Assembly: GCF_017873955.1 (NCBI RefSeq)
Contig: NZ_JAGGKS010000001.1
Location: 620,001-684,000, forward strand
Source of the DNA: Sedimentibacter acidaminivorans
Lineage (GTDB): Bacteria; Bacillota; Clostridia; Tissierellales; Sedimentibacteraceae
DNA length: 64,000 nucleotides
Direction of reading: 5' to 3'
Part shown: one piece after another, positions 54,359 through 62,446 of the stretch
How the letters are laid out: every line of letters starts with the position of its first letter
How positions within the stretch are numbered: position 1 is the first letter of the stretch
Program-made: the position numbers and the translations under genes
The notes under the pieces: model-generated
What the model was told of the DNA's origin: nothing
Databases searched by the model: none
The model's input: only the letters and a program-made list of their open reading frames with translations

Positions 54359-54395
54359 AAAATAACGAAGGGATATTAAATCTCTTCGTTATTTT
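54359..54395 (+). terminator. Intrinsic terminator of the permease operon
   Basis: A 12-bp outer stem AAAATAACGAAG/CTTCGTTATTTT followed by ATTTATTATTT. Confidence 0.85.
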
Positions 54396-54503
54396 ATTTA
54401 TTATTTAATATTAAACAAATAAAAGCTTAAAGAGGTATTAGTAAATCTTTCTCTTCCATAATTCTCCTCAGCTTTATAATTGTACACACTCCTTTTAATT
54501 TAA

Positions 54504-54537
54504 AAAGTGCGTAAGTTTTTAATTACTTACACACTTT
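54504..54537. terminator. Hairpin between converging genes
   Basis: AAAGTG-C-GTAAGT and ACTTAC-A-CACTTT form a 12-bp stem with one mismatch, about 70 nt past the FMN-binding gene on the minus strand. Confidence 0.55.
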
Positions 54538-54605
54538 ATTTTACACTCCCGGTTGCCTTCAAAAAAAACTTCTTAACCTCTTCGAATATCTCACACCGTT
54601 CTATA

Positions 54606-54983
54606 TTATTTCACGGCATCTTCTATAGATTTCAAATACGCCTTAGAAGTAGCTGTAGCACCAGACACTGTATCTACATCAACCTTTTGTTCCTCAATTA
54701 CTTTTTCAAATAACTCATTACTTACATCTGGAATTAGAGGTGAAGAAAGAAGATCAATATCTGTAATTTTTCCATCTTTCACTAATACTCGTACTTCACT
54801 AAACCATCTACTTTTTTCATATATTCCTGTATATTCCCCATCTTGTAATGTGTTCATGTCTACGGCATTCACAGTTACAGCTATTATCTCATCAATATCC
54901 TTTGTCATAAAACAGAAACCAGTGATTCCTAATAAAAAAAGTCCTGATAACACTCCTACTAAAATCTTTTTCCCTTTTTTCAT
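54606..54983 (-). CDS. FMN-binding domain protein, membrane-anchored
   Basis: A 125-aa protein with an N-terminal transmembrane or signal segment (ILVGVLSGLFLLGITGFCF) and an FMN_bind domain: DGEYTGIYEKSRWFSEVRVLVKDGKITDIDLL and the covalent-flavin type motif DTVSGATATSKAY near residue 108. Threonine of SGATATS is the expected flavin attachment residue. It lies 55 bp after a MarR gene on the same strand and is probably controlled by it. Confidence 0.88.
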   Translation of the reverse strand: MKKGKKILVGVLSGLFLLGITGFCFMTKDIDEIIAVTVNAVDMNTLQDGEYTGIYEKSRWFSEVRVLVKDGKITDIDLLSSPLIPDVSNELFEKVIEEQKVDVDTVSGATATSKAYLKSIEDAVK

Positions 54984-55038
54984 AGCTCTTCTCCTACTCT
55001 ATATTAACCATATTTTGAAGCATATGTAACTATTATTT

Positions 55039-55491
55039 TCATCCTTTTGATAATTCATCTAATCTAAAAATATTTTCACTTAATTTATAAAGACCTTTGT
55101 ATAAAGCACCTTTTTCTTCATCGGTAATATCTTTATAGACTTCATCAAGAAATAGATTTTCTCTATTTTCTCTTTTTTTGAAATACTCTATACATTGAAC
55201 CGTAAGCATTATTCTTAGTGCTCGATTATCCTTAGGGTCTTTTTCAATTTTCAAGAATCCTTTGGCTTCTAGCTTTAATGCCAGCTGCTTCACATTTTGT
55301 CTAGAACTGCCAATAAAATCTGCCAATTCACTTAACGTCGGCGGAATCTCCCCCCAATGGGCAGTCATAACAAGTAAAAACCATTGTTTCATCGTAATTT
55401 CAGTATCCCATCTATCCCCTATTACCTGCAACCTATTAGCTAATAAAAACAATGAGCCAAATATAAACTTTTCCTTTTCTGGCAGGTTCAC
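55039..55491 (-). CDS. MarR-family transcriptional regulator
   Basis: About 150 aa with a winged helix: TLSELADFIGSSRQNVKQLALKLEAKGFLKIEKDPKDNRALRIMLT is the recognition helix and wing. The start is taken as GTG 55491, eight bases after AAGGAGG; the TTG at 55512 lies before that site. A long inverted repeat at 55511-55552 overlaps the likely promoter, so autoregulation together with the downstream FMN-binding gene is expected. Confidence 0.9.
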   Translation of the reverse strand: MNLPEKEKFIFGSLFLLANRLQVIGDRWDTEITMKQWFLLVMTAHWGEIPPTLSELADFIGSSRQNVKQLALKLEAKGFLKIEKDPKDNRALRIMLTVQCIEYFKKRENRENLFLDEVYKDITDEEKGALYKGLYKLSENIFRLDELSKG

Positions 55492-55510
55492 TCCATTAAC
55501 CTCCTTATAC

Positions 55511-55552
55511 AATAGGTAATATATTACTTATAATAGTAATATATTACCTATT
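55511..55552. promoter_or_regulatory. Probable MarR operator
   Basis: AATAGGTAATATATTAC, 8 bp, GTAATATATTACCTATT: 17-bp perfect inverted arms, each containing the shorter palindrome GTAATATATTAC. It is directly upstream of the MarR ribosome binding site. Confidence 0.7.
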
Positions 55553-55635
55553 TGATTGTTTGTCAAGATGTAATTCCAAAAATAGTACAAATTTAAATTT
55601 TTCATAATTTAGTTTTTCGGAAGTTTCCCAGGTAC

Positions 55636-56322
55636 TTAACTTATTAATTCATTAGAAATTCCCTTGAACCTTTCATCAGTTATACCAAATTTTTTCTTAA
55701 ATATTTCATCTTCCATTCTTGCAATAATTAACTTGTTAGGAGATATTTCCTTTATAATATTTTTTAACTTCTGAATGGCTTCTTCATCATCATTGTATCC
55801 CTTTAAAATAGTTAATTCTAGTATAAATTTGCCTTTATACTGCTCTTTAAAAACTTTCATATTTGAAATATGATTCTCAAAAGTATATCCTTCAATTGGT
55901 CTCTGGATCTTTTGAAAATCTTCATCTGAAATAACCTTTATCTCGCCAATCACTTCATCACACATGTTAGCAATCTCTTTATATTCTGACCTGTTTAGAA
56001 TATAACCATTTGATAACAGTTTAACTGGCAACCCTTTACCTTTTATAACTTTAATTACATCAATAATTTTTTCATTAACTAAAGCTTCACCTTTTGAGTT
56101 AATAAAGACTAATTCTGCTTTAGTATTTTCTATCATGTTTTCTAATTCAATCAATGAACTATCTAATATATCAAATGACTTTTGTGTATCTATTTTATTT
56201 TGCGACCTTCCAATAGGGCAAAATATACAATCAAAGTTACAATACTTTTCTGGAAGTATGTTAACTTCTAGTACCCTTCTTCCATCTTCAATATAAATCT
56301 CTTTATAGTTGAAACCACACAT
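55636..56322 (-). CDS. Radical SAM protein
   Basis: A 228-aa compact radical SAM enzyme with the cluster motif C-x3-C-x2-C in EKYCNFDCIFCPIGR near residue 30 and a GEA-type motif (NSKGEALVNEKI) near 80. There is no extra C-terminal iron-sulfur domain. It resembles the small stand-alone group sometimes labelled wyosine-like or molybdenum-cofactor-like, but the substrate is unknown. ATG 56322 is eight bases after GAGGAGG. Confidence 0.88.
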   Translation of the reverse strand: MCGFNYKEIYIEDGRRVLEVNILPEKYCNFDCIFCPIGRSQNKIDTQKSFDILDSSLIELENMIENTKAELVFINSKGEALVNEKIIDVIKVIKGKGLPVKLLSNGYILNRSEYKEIANMCDEVIGEIKVISDEDFQKIQRPIEGYTFENHISNMKVFKEQYKGKFILELTILKGYNDDEEAIQKLKNIIKEISPNKLIIARMEDEIFKKKFGITDERFKGISNELIS

Positions 56323-56442
56323 CACTTTATCCTCCTCAAATTACTCTATTGTATTTAATGCTTCCTTTTCTGAATATATTTTCAATTTTCACTTACTTAT
56401 TCTAACTAATATTATTCATATCTTTTACTATTTATAAAATTA

Positions 56443-56763
56443 TTAGTCAGCTGATATTAATTTTAAACCAACGATTCCAATAACTATTAATACAATACAA
56501 ATCATACGCATTACGTTAATCGGTTCTTTAAATAAAATAACACCTAAGCATACAGTACCAACAGTTCCTATACCTGTCCAAATTGCATATGCATTACCAA
56601 GTGGTAAACTTTTTAAAGACAATGATAAAAAATAAAAACTTGCAATCATTCCTAGAATAGTTGATATACTAGGTAATATTTTCGTAAATCCTTGTGAATA
56701 CTTCAACCCCATCGCCCAGCCTACTTCAAAAAAACCTGCTGTAACTAAATAAACCCATTCCAA
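56443..56763 (-). CDS. SMR-family guanidinium exporter (Gdx/SugE type)
   Basis: A 106-aa four-helix small multidrug resistance protein. The essential glutamate is in AGFFEVGWAMGLKYSQGF near residue 13, and the SugE/Gdx-type signature follows (PLGNAYAIWTGIGTVGTVCLGVILFKEP). Gdx proteins exchange guanidinium for protons. The leader of the gene holds a guanidine-I riboswitch, which agrees with this substrate. The start is TTG at 56763, seven bases after AAGGAGG. Confidence 0.93.
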   Translation of the reverse strand: MEWVYLVTAGFFEVGWAMGLKYSQGFTKILPSISTILGMIASFYFLSLSLKSLPLGNAYAIWTGIGTVGTVCLGVILFKEPINVMRMICIVLIVIGIVGLKLISAD

Positions 56764-56824
56764 ATCTTTGCCTCCTTAAGATTATTATAGTAAGATCTCC
56801 TCAATTATATAAATGAAAATAAAA

Positions 56825-56868
56825 TAAAAAAGCCATAAGAAATATTAATAAAATATCTCCCAGGCTTT
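56825..56868 (-). terminator. Riboswitch-controlled terminator
   Basis: AAAAGCC from the 3' part of the aptamer can pair with GGCTTTTTT downstream, giving a terminator with a long loop. When guanidine holds AAAAGCC within the aptamer the terminator cannot form, so transcription continues. Confidence 0.75.
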
Positions 56869-56945
56869 TATCCTTCCGTGTACACAAATAACTGTGCGTT
56901 TTCTCTCGGACCTGCCAGTTATTAACTGCGGAACCCTAGAAAACT
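56852..56945 (-). promoter_or_regulatory. Guanidine-I (ykkC) riboswitch
   Basis: On the minus strand the conserved blocks of the ykkC aptamer appear in order: CTAGGGTTCCG, ACTGGCAGGTCCGAGAG, ACGCAC, ACACGGAAGGATAAAAGCC and GGGAGA. It lies upstream of the SMR exporter gene. The class binds free guanidine and switches genes on. Confidence 0.93.
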
Positions 56946-56988
56946 TATATAAACTTTTTATAATTTGCAAGTTGAAACTTATAAATTC

Positions 56989-57017
56989 ACTTTAGCATAG
57001 TAGCATATTTAAGTCAA
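56989..57017 (-). promoter_or_regulatory. Likely promoter of the riboswitch transcript
   Basis: On the minus strand TTGACT, 17 bp, TAAAGT, about 40 bp upstream of the aptamer. Confidence 0.45.
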
Positions 57018-57080
57018 CTTAATTTTTTTGTAAAATTATACCACTTAGAATTAGTCATTAAAGGTGACAATAAACTTTCT

Positions 57081-57437
57081 TCAGTATTTCTTTGTCTTTC
57101 GCAAAATCTTCTCCATTGTTTTTCCTTTTGCCAACTCATCAATCAGCTTATCCATATAGCGAATTTCCTTCATTGTTGGCTCTTCTATATCTTCCACTCG
57201 GATACCGCAGACCACACCTTTGATTAAAATCCGCGAAGGGTTCAGCTGTGGCGCTTCTGCAAAGAAAGTTTCAAAGTCTGTCTGTTTTTCCAGTTGTAAT
57301 TCTAACTCAAGTTGGGTATATCCTGTCAACCAACGGATAATTTCATCAACTTCTGTTTTGGTACGTCCTTTTTTCTCCGCCTTTGTAACATAATGGGGAT
57401 AGACACTTGCGAAACTCATTGTATATATATTAGTCAT
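57081..57437 (-). CDS. DUF2200 protein
   Basis: A 118-aa protein of the DUF2200 family: [43 protein letters not shown] at the N-terminus and [38 protein letters not shown] in the middle are the family blocks. No function is known. GGGAG precedes the ATG. Base composition looks less AT-rich than the neighbours, which could reflect transfer. It lies between a riboswitch-controlled exporter and an XRE regulator gene. Confidence 0.88.
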   Translation of the reverse strand: MTNIYTMSFASVYPHYVTKAEKKGRTKTEVDEIIRWLTGYTQLELELQLEKQTDFETFFAEAPQLNPSRILIKGVVCGIRVEDIEEPTMKEIRYMDKLIDELAKGKTMEKILRKTKKY

Positions 57438-57510
57438 TATAATTCTCCCTTAACAGCAGTACTACAGTTTCCACATACAGTGTATAGTAACTGCATAGTC
57501 TTTTAGTTAT

Positions 57511-58143
57511 CTACGTTAATTTAAACATATTTTCAACGAATTTCATACAGTATTTGTCCAAAATTGATTGTTCCCATAATCCATGATGATTGCAGTAGGC
57601 ATAAAGTTTACCAGTCCCATGCATCATTGGAAATCTAACTGCAGAAATTTGTTCTGGATATAATCGATTCAGAAGTACTTTATCATCTGCGACATAAGCT
57701 ACAAAAGAAATAAAATGAGACTTATTCATTTCATGGTTAAAAGAAATGTAATAGTCAATATCCATTACTTGAATGTCAAGACTATGCCCTTTGATTTTTT
57801 TAGGAATCAATGCAGTTAGTTTTCTCCCACAACAAAAGATGGAAGCAGGACTTGTGCTAACTAAAATATTGCCACATAAGGGACAAACATAGAATTTAAC
57901 TCTACGAATATTCCCATGGTCTGGGGAGTTAGGGTTAAGTTCTCCCTCTAGCATTTTCTGAATATCTACACCTAAGATACCTGACAATTCTGACCAAAGC
58001 GAAGCATCTGGGCAACCCATACCGCATTCCCATTTAGAAATAGTTTTGTTACTAATGTTTAGGGCCTCTGCTACATTCTTTTGAGTTAAACCCTTTTCTT
58101 TACGTAACTGTAAAATTAGTTTTCCAACCTTTGCACAATCCAA
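57511..58143 (-). CDS. XRE-family regulator with zinc-ribbon-like C-terminal domain
   Basis: About 210 aa. The N-terminal helix-turn-helix covers VGKLILQLRKEKGLTQKNVAEALNISNKTISKWECGMGCPD. The second part holds FYVCPLCGNILVSTSPASIFCCGRKLTAL, with CPLCG and CC as probable zinc ligands, then FNHEMNKSHFISF and YAYCNHHGLWEQ. The role of this C-terminal domain is unknown. The start is taken as TTG 58143, eight bases after GGAGG. It follows the VWA gene by 45 bp. A deleted copy of a related gene is at 62447-62620. Confidence 0.85.
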   Translation of the reverse strand: MDCAKVGKLILQLRKEKGLTQKNVAEALNISNKTISKWECGMGCPDASLWSELSGILGVDIQKMLEGELNPNSPDHGNIRRVKFYVCPLCGNILVSTSPASIFCCGRKLTALIPKKIKGHSLDIQVMDIDYYISFNHEMNKSHFISFVAYVADDKVLLNRLYPEQISAVRFPMMHGTGKLYAYCNHHGLWEQSILDKYCMKFVENMFKLT

Positions 58144-58188
58144 CTGATTCACCTCCATTAATGCACAGCTTAAATCCAAATTAGTATA

Positions 58189-59322
58189 TCAGCTGCTTAA
58201 ATATCTTGCAATTATTTTTACCAATCGTACAGGAAGTTGTCTTAAATCAGTTATATCAAGAAAGGATTCTTTACCATAAATATCACAAATGGTATCTTTA
58301 TCCTGTCCAATAGCAGCTGCCAAAAATGCAATTCCTTTTCGTCTATATTCCTTTAACACCATTTGCATATCACTAATCGCCACATCACCCGAATAATCTG
58401 GCATGGCTTTTGGCTGCCCATCACTGATGCTTATCATTAACTTCGTTTGTTCTTTTGCCATTAACAATTTTTCAGCCAAAATTCGTATAGACATTCCGTC
58501 ACGATTATTACTTCTACCTTGTATATTCATTAATCTAAAGCGATCGCCCTGTTCTAAATGTACGAAATCACAATAAGCATATAGTGACATCTGTTCCAGC
58601 GAGGAACGATCAGCTGTATCCCCATAAATAATTATAGGAATCTTACACTGCTCACAAAACTCATAGACAGCTATAGCAGCACGTTTTGCCGCTTCTAATC
58701 TCCCAAATGCAGACATAGATGCTGATTCATCAATACGCAAGGCAACCACCAAGGATGGAGATTCATCAGGAGGGAGCTTTTTTGCAAAGTATCTGAAATC
58801 TTTCTTAGCAATACTATCCGCATTGAATTGACTACCATATAAATGATTTTTCGAAACAGAAGTTGAATTTTCATGTATCAATAATGGCATTGTTTTTCGG
58901 ACAAGTTCACTGATAACGGGCATTAATTCACTAGACAACTTATAATATTTTTCTTTCAATTCTAGAGAAATCTCCGGTCGATGAACGATTAATTTAATTC
59001 CCTGATGATTCGTACCTGAAACTATATTACGAATACTCTTATTTAACTGTTTTCTGAAAGCTTGTTCCTCTTGTTTCTTTTCTTGTGTTAAGGATTCTAG
59101 TTGATGATAATATGGATTGCCATTTTCCCCTATATCAGTACTTATAGTAGTTTGTGTATCCTCTGAAGTTTTATTAGAATGCCCTTCACTATCGGCTGAT
59201 TTTCTAAGTGGAATTGCATCCTCACTGATTGAAACATCATCCGTATCACTTATTGTTACATCATCCCAGGTACAAATCTCTATAGCGTCTTTATTCTGTT
59301 TTTTTTTACGTGGTTTGAAATC
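58189..59322 (-). CDS. VWA-domain protein, open frame without its own start codon
   Basis: The C-terminal 250 residues form a von Willebrand A domain with the metal site DESASMS, a later threonine and ISDGQPKAMPDYSG, similar to the VWA partner proteins of MoxR ATPases (CobT/NorD-like). The first TTG is at 58959 and has no ribosome binding site, yet the frame stays open and protein-like back to 59322 (acidic linker ICTWDDVTISDTDDVSIS, then a Lys/Gln-rich helix) with no ATG, GTG or TTG. The open frame overlaps the ATPase gene end in the -1 frame at an A9 tract (59299-59307). Slippage there would yield an ATPase-VWA fusion; loss of the 5' part of the gene is the alternative. Confidence 0.75.
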   Translation of the reverse strand, partial: DFKPRKKKQNKDAIEICTWDDVTISDTDDVSISEDAIPLRKSADSEGHSNKTSEDTQTTISTDIGENGNPYYHQLESLTQEKKQEEQAFRKQLNKSIRNIVSGTNHQGIKLIVHRPEISLELKEKYYKLSSELMPVISELVRKTMPLLIHENSTSVSKNHLYGSQFNADSIAKKDFRYFAKKLPPDESPSLVVALRIDESASMSAFGRLEAAKRAAIAVYEFCEQCKIPIIIYGDTADRSSLEQMSLYAYCDFVHLEQGDRFRLMNIQGRSNNRDGMSIRILAEKLLMAKEQTKLMISISDGQPKAMPDYSGDVAISDMQMVLKEYRRKGIAFLAAAIGQDKDTICDIYGKESFLDITDLRQLPVRLVKIIARYLSS

Positions 59323-60239
59323 TCATCTAATTCTTCCATTATCCCTTGCTTTGAAAGCGACTCTTCTAAAATTTTAATTTCGTCAGAATCTGTTGTTATT
59401 TTATAAATTACTTTTTGGTACAAAGATTCTATTATATCAATACCATTAGCTACGGAATCTATCCAGAAAAAATATGAGCGCATTCCAGCAACTCCTTTAA
59501 TTGCATTAGCTCGTGCAGTTTCATCCAAAATAATTATGACATTTGCCAACAATTTTAAAACTTGCTCATCTTTATATCGAGTCTTAGCAATAGCACGATC
59601 TATCATTACCTTAATAGAAGGCAAATCCATTTTTTCAACATGTTGAATACGATCTCGAAGTGCTTCATTAAGAAGACGGGTTCCATTATATCCTCTATTT
59701 GTAGTAATTACCGCTATAAAGTCAGGATGACGCTTAATTATGCGTGTTGGTAGATTTATTGTACCATCTGGCTCCAAAGCAGAGTTTAATGCCATAAGAA
59801 CAGCTGCGTCACGAATAACAGTTGGTTCTTGAATCTCCAATAGATATCCATTTTCAAAAGCTCGCACAATTTCTGATGGATAAAAATTGTATGAAACATC
59901 TTTCTCATCTATTTGAGATTGTTCTTCTCCTGAAAGGACTGGTAAAATAGCGCCGATGATATCTGATTTATCCATATCAGCAAAACATGTAACCTTTGTA
60001 TATGGTAAACCAAAATTGGTCGATAATGCTTTGGCCATCTCAGTCTTTCCTGATCCTGCATCTCCTTCTAATAGAATATTTGTTATTTTCATCTCTGTAT
60101 TATTCCAATTTCTCTTTATTTCATTGCTTACACGAATTTCTTGCTCACTAATTTTATGTGATAATGGTTTTTTCCAGACAAACTTTTTCTCTTCTTCTGT
60201 CAACTGTCTATCTGAAGATAATACCCATTGTTCATTCAT
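59280..60239 (-). CDS. MoxR-like AAA ATPase
   Basis: A 319-aa AAA+ ATPase. Walker A is EGDAGSGKTEMAKAL near residue 60; the Walker B region reads GYLLEIQEP, less canonical than DE; sensor 1 is VITTNRGYNG, and ALRDRIQHV is the arginine-finger region. MoxR-type ATPases act with VWA proteins in metal insertion or complex assembly, as the next gene suggests. The ATG at 60239 is 2 bp after a DUF6530 stub, so translation may be coupled. The C-terminus (HVKKNRIKTL) is encoded across an A9 tract where the VWA frame overlaps. Confidence 0.88.
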   Translation of the reverse strand: MNEQWVLSSDRQLTEEEKKFVWKKPLSHKISEQEIRVSNEIKRNWNNTEMKITNILLEGDAGSGKTEMAKALSTNFGLPYTKVTCFADMDKSDIIGAILPVLSGEEQSQIDEKDVSYNFYPSEIVRAFENGYLLEIQEPTVIRDAAVLMALNSALEPDGTINLPTRIIKRHPDFIAVITTNRGYNGTRLLNEALRDRIQHVEKMDLPSIKVMIDRAIAKTRYKDEQVLKLLANVIIILDETARANAIKGVAGMRSYFFWIDSVANGIDIIESLYQKVIYKITTDSDEIKILEESLSKQGIMEELDEISNHVKKNRIKTL

Positions 60240-60241
60240 TT

Positions 60242-60310
60242 TTAGTACCCCATTTCTTTTAACATTCCGGAAAGGATTCTAATGACAAACTGGTAGATAT
60301 TGTTTTCCAT
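60242..60310 (-). pseudogene. DUF6530 stub (22 codons)
   Basis: ATG 60310 overlaps the TAA of the GIY-YIG-like gene by one base and has AGGAGG 8 nt upstream. The product would be MENNIYQFVIRILSGMLKEM then GY. Its end matches the C-terminus of the 160-aa protein at 4173-4655 (RTLSAVLREMGY), so this looks like an internally deleted gene of that family that keeps its start region and last 14 or so codons. Confidence 0.6.
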
Positions 60311-60660
60311 TATTTAATCCTCCTAGCATTTGGCAAGCTTCTTAATTTACGTTCATAAAGAGATTCTAATTCTTTAGTATAGTCGTCTTTATCTTTGTCC
60401 TTTTCGTCATAAGGTAAAACTTCAAGTACACCTATTTCAAAGTCATCCATTCCATTATCATTCCACATTTTCTGTAATTTATGATTAGAATGCAAATTAC
60501 ATCCTAACTTAAAACTACTACTATTAATATCAGCTTTTGTGTCCTTTGAAATACCAATAAAGATATCTCCCGTTGAAATGCATTTAAAATATATAATTCC
60601 CATTTCTGGTTTTCTGTACTTATATTTTAGCAAAAGTTTTTTCTTCCTATTTTCATCCAT
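60310..60660 (-). CDS. Diverged GIY-YIG-like small protein
   Basis: A 116-aa paralog of the protein at 3832-4173: same basic N-terminus (RKKKLLLKYKYRKPEMG), same spacing and same acidic tail. The signatures are altered to GIIYFKC and IFIGIS, so the active-site tyrosines of GIY-YIG are changed and nuclease activity is doubtful. GAGGTG is 7 nt before the ATG. It starts a run of overlapping or closely spaced genes: the DUF6530 stub, the MoxR-like ATPase, the VWA protein and XRE. Confidence 0.75.
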   Translation of the reverse strand: MDENRKKKLLLKYKYRKPEMGIIYFKCISTGDIFIGISKDTKADINSSSFKLGCNLHSNHKLQKMWNDNGMDDFEIGVLEVLPYDEKDKDKDDYTKELESLYERKLRSLPNARRIK

Positions 60661-61089
60661 TTTTTCACCTCTATGCCATTATACCCACCTTCTTTTCTAA
60701 TAACAATCCACGCTCCGTAGACTTAATGTTTAAGTAATAGCTATCTGTGAATTAAAATTAATAAATGGAACCTACGAGTATAATGTTAAATCGACCGATT
60801 TCTATTTAGAAATTCAGCCTGCTCCTTTATTACATTCCAAGAATAGGTCAGAGTATTCTTGTGTAAGGATAGTGAATTTTTCGTCCTAAAAACAAAGCTC
60901 CGCTGATTTAGATTCAGCAGAGCAATTGATTATATTTCAGTAAATTCAAAAAATTTATTTGATGTTTTTGCATATATAGTTTTTTCTTCTCGGTATGTAT
61001 ATGGCTGATACTCTGACTTCCTCCTGTACAGTAATTAAACAACTTGTCTGCAACAATCTCTTAGATGCATTCGAAAAATTCAAACCTCT
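60661..61089. other. Intergenic region with terminator and decayed coding traces
   Basis: A hairpin at 60897-60923 (GCTC-C-GCTGA/TCAGC-A-GAGC, then TTTGTTTTTAG on the minus strand) is a good terminator for the CDP-alcohol transferase transcript. Between it and 61089 the minus strand has a short protein-like stretch (YQPYTYREEKTIYAKTSNKF) without a start, probably a gene remnant of unknown family. Confidence 0.45.
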
Positions 61090-61620
61090 TCACTTTAAAA
61101 ATATTGATTTAATATTATATGAAAGCTTATTAGATGTTAGGTTTATTACCATCTCTTCGACTGCGGCTATACTTGCAAAACTACAAAGTAAAGCAGCTAC
61201 AATTGATATACCAAACCAATAGTAAAGCAAGGGGAACGCAAACAATAAAACTCCTGTAATTTTATTCATATAGGTATGTAGAAAGGCAAGAGAATAATAT
61301 TTTATAAAGCCCGTTAGTAAAGAAATTGCCTTAATCATTGATATACTTATCAACCATAATTGAATCCAGAAAAACATATCTATAATCGGTATCATTATAA
61401 ACAGCATAATCATAATAAAAATAAAATCTGCAACGCTATCAAAAATTGCTCCAATTGCACTTGTATTTTTTGTCTTTCTGGCTATACTGCCATCCAAAAT
61501 ATCGGTTGCTCCACATACAATATATAAGACGAAAAATAAAGAAGATAGCGGTTCAACAAATAACAATATCACAGAAATAATAACTCGTATTGCAGTAAGG
61601 GCATTAGGTATATTCTTTAT
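61090..61620 (-). CDS. CDP-alcohol phosphatidyltransferase without a standard start codon
   Basis: Membrane enzyme of phospholipid synthesis. The full family motif is present: D-x2-DG-x2-AR-x8-G-x3-D-x3-D in DILDGSIARKTKNTSAIGAIFD and SVAD, followed by four hydrophobic segments. An in-frame GTG at 61572 has no ribosome binding site and would cut off the conserved N-terminus. The frame continues upstream with IKNIPNALTAIRVIISV, typical of the family, beginning at an ATA codon (61618-61620) seven bases after GGTGGTG. So either ATA is used or the start codon is lost. It probably belongs to the same transcript as the flavodoxin-like gene upstream. Confidence 0.75.
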   Translation of the reverse strand: MKNIPNALTAIRVIISVILLFVEPLSSLFFVLYIVCGATDILDGSIARKTKNTSAIGAIFDSVADFIFIMIMLFIMIPIIDMFFWIQLWLISISMIKAISLLTGFIKYYSLAFLHTYMNKITGVLLFAFPLLYYWFGISIVAALLCSFASIAAVEEMVINLTSNKLSYNIKSIFLK

Positions 61621-61760
61621 TTATAATCACCACCTTATAAATCGACTATTTATGCTTTCTTTGATATTTTCCAATTAACATTCCCTGTTGAAGGATATGA
61701 TTTTCAGTAGATTTAAATACATCTTGTGGAAGCAATATAGATAGACTTTTCAAATATTTA
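61621..61760 (-). pseudogene. Possible C-terminal gene fragment
   Basis: From inside the end of the flavodoxin-like gene a different minus-strand frame reads NKYLKSLSILLPQDVFKSTE then NHILQQGMLIGKYQRKHK and a stop at about 61646. It is protein-like but has no start codon. I do not recognise the family. Confidence 0.35.
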
Positions 61761-62441
61761 TTACGTTCTGTTTATCACTGCAAGGTAATCTTCCTTTGGA
61801 ATCATAGGAGTTTCCAGTGCTTTTATTGTATCATCAGAAAGCGTATAATTCTCAGCAAACTCTTTACCTGCCACCACAAATTTATCTGCAAGAGGCTTGG
61901 CAACACATTTTGCCTCCGAAGCATTCATCATAGGTGTTTCCGGAACAAAAATCATAATAGGATCACGAAATGAGTTTTTAGACATAATTCTAAGACCTTC
62001 AAAATTACCATCCCAGTCCGGGAAACCGCATCCACTGATGACAATTGTTTTCTTTCTTGAAAAGTCAACTAGAGGCACATGGCAAACTGCTCCATCTACC
62101 TCAACCATTTTCTGTTGTATCAAAGGAATGGTTCTATCCAACACAGCCTTTAAATGTGACGGCATTGCATAGCAATACAGAGGAAAACTGAGAATAATAA
62201 TATCTGCACCAACATATTTTTCAAGAATATCATTCTGATCATCTTCCTGAATGCACTTTCCATCTCCCTTTTCCCAGCATTTAAAGCATCCAATGCATGG
62301 ATTTATGTTCTTTTTTATTACATCGATGACTTCTATCTTAAATTGTCCGCAATTATTCATTCCACCAAGAAACGCATTGGTTAAAACCATTGTGTCGCTC
62401 ACGGCTTTAGGGCTTCCATTTAACACTAAAACTTTTTTCAT
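61761..62441 (-). CDS. Flavodoxin-family NAD(P)H-dependent oxidoreductase
   Basis: A 226-aa flavoprotein with the FMN phosphate loop LNGSPKAVSDTM near residue 8 and a cysteine motif NPCIGCFKCWEKGDGKCIQEDDQNDI near 45, as in iron-sulfur flavoproteins, although one or more cluster cysteines may be absent. YCYAMPSHLKAVLDRTIPL is the usual FMN-binding block. The start at 62441 follows GAGGTGA by 7 nt. The stop of the decayed XRE gene (62447) lies just upstream, so the two were probably one operon. Confidence 0.88.
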   Translation of the reverse strand: MKKVLVLNGSPKAVSDTMVLTNAFLGGMNNCGQFKIEVIDVIKKNINPCIGCFKCWEKGDGKCIQEDDQNDILEKYVGADIIILSFPLYCYAMPSHLKAVLDRTIPLIQQKMVEVDGAVCHVPLVDFSRKKTIVISGCGFPDWDGNFEGLRIMSKNSFRDPIMIFVPETPMMNASEAKCVAKPLADKFVVAGKEFAENYTLSDDTIKALETPMIPKEDYLAVINRT

Positions 62442-62446
62442 AATTA

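Noticed and set aside
59117-59377. Plus-strand ORF across the ATPase/VWA junction
   Set aside because: It is antisense to a protein-like minus-strand frame and has no ribosome binding site.
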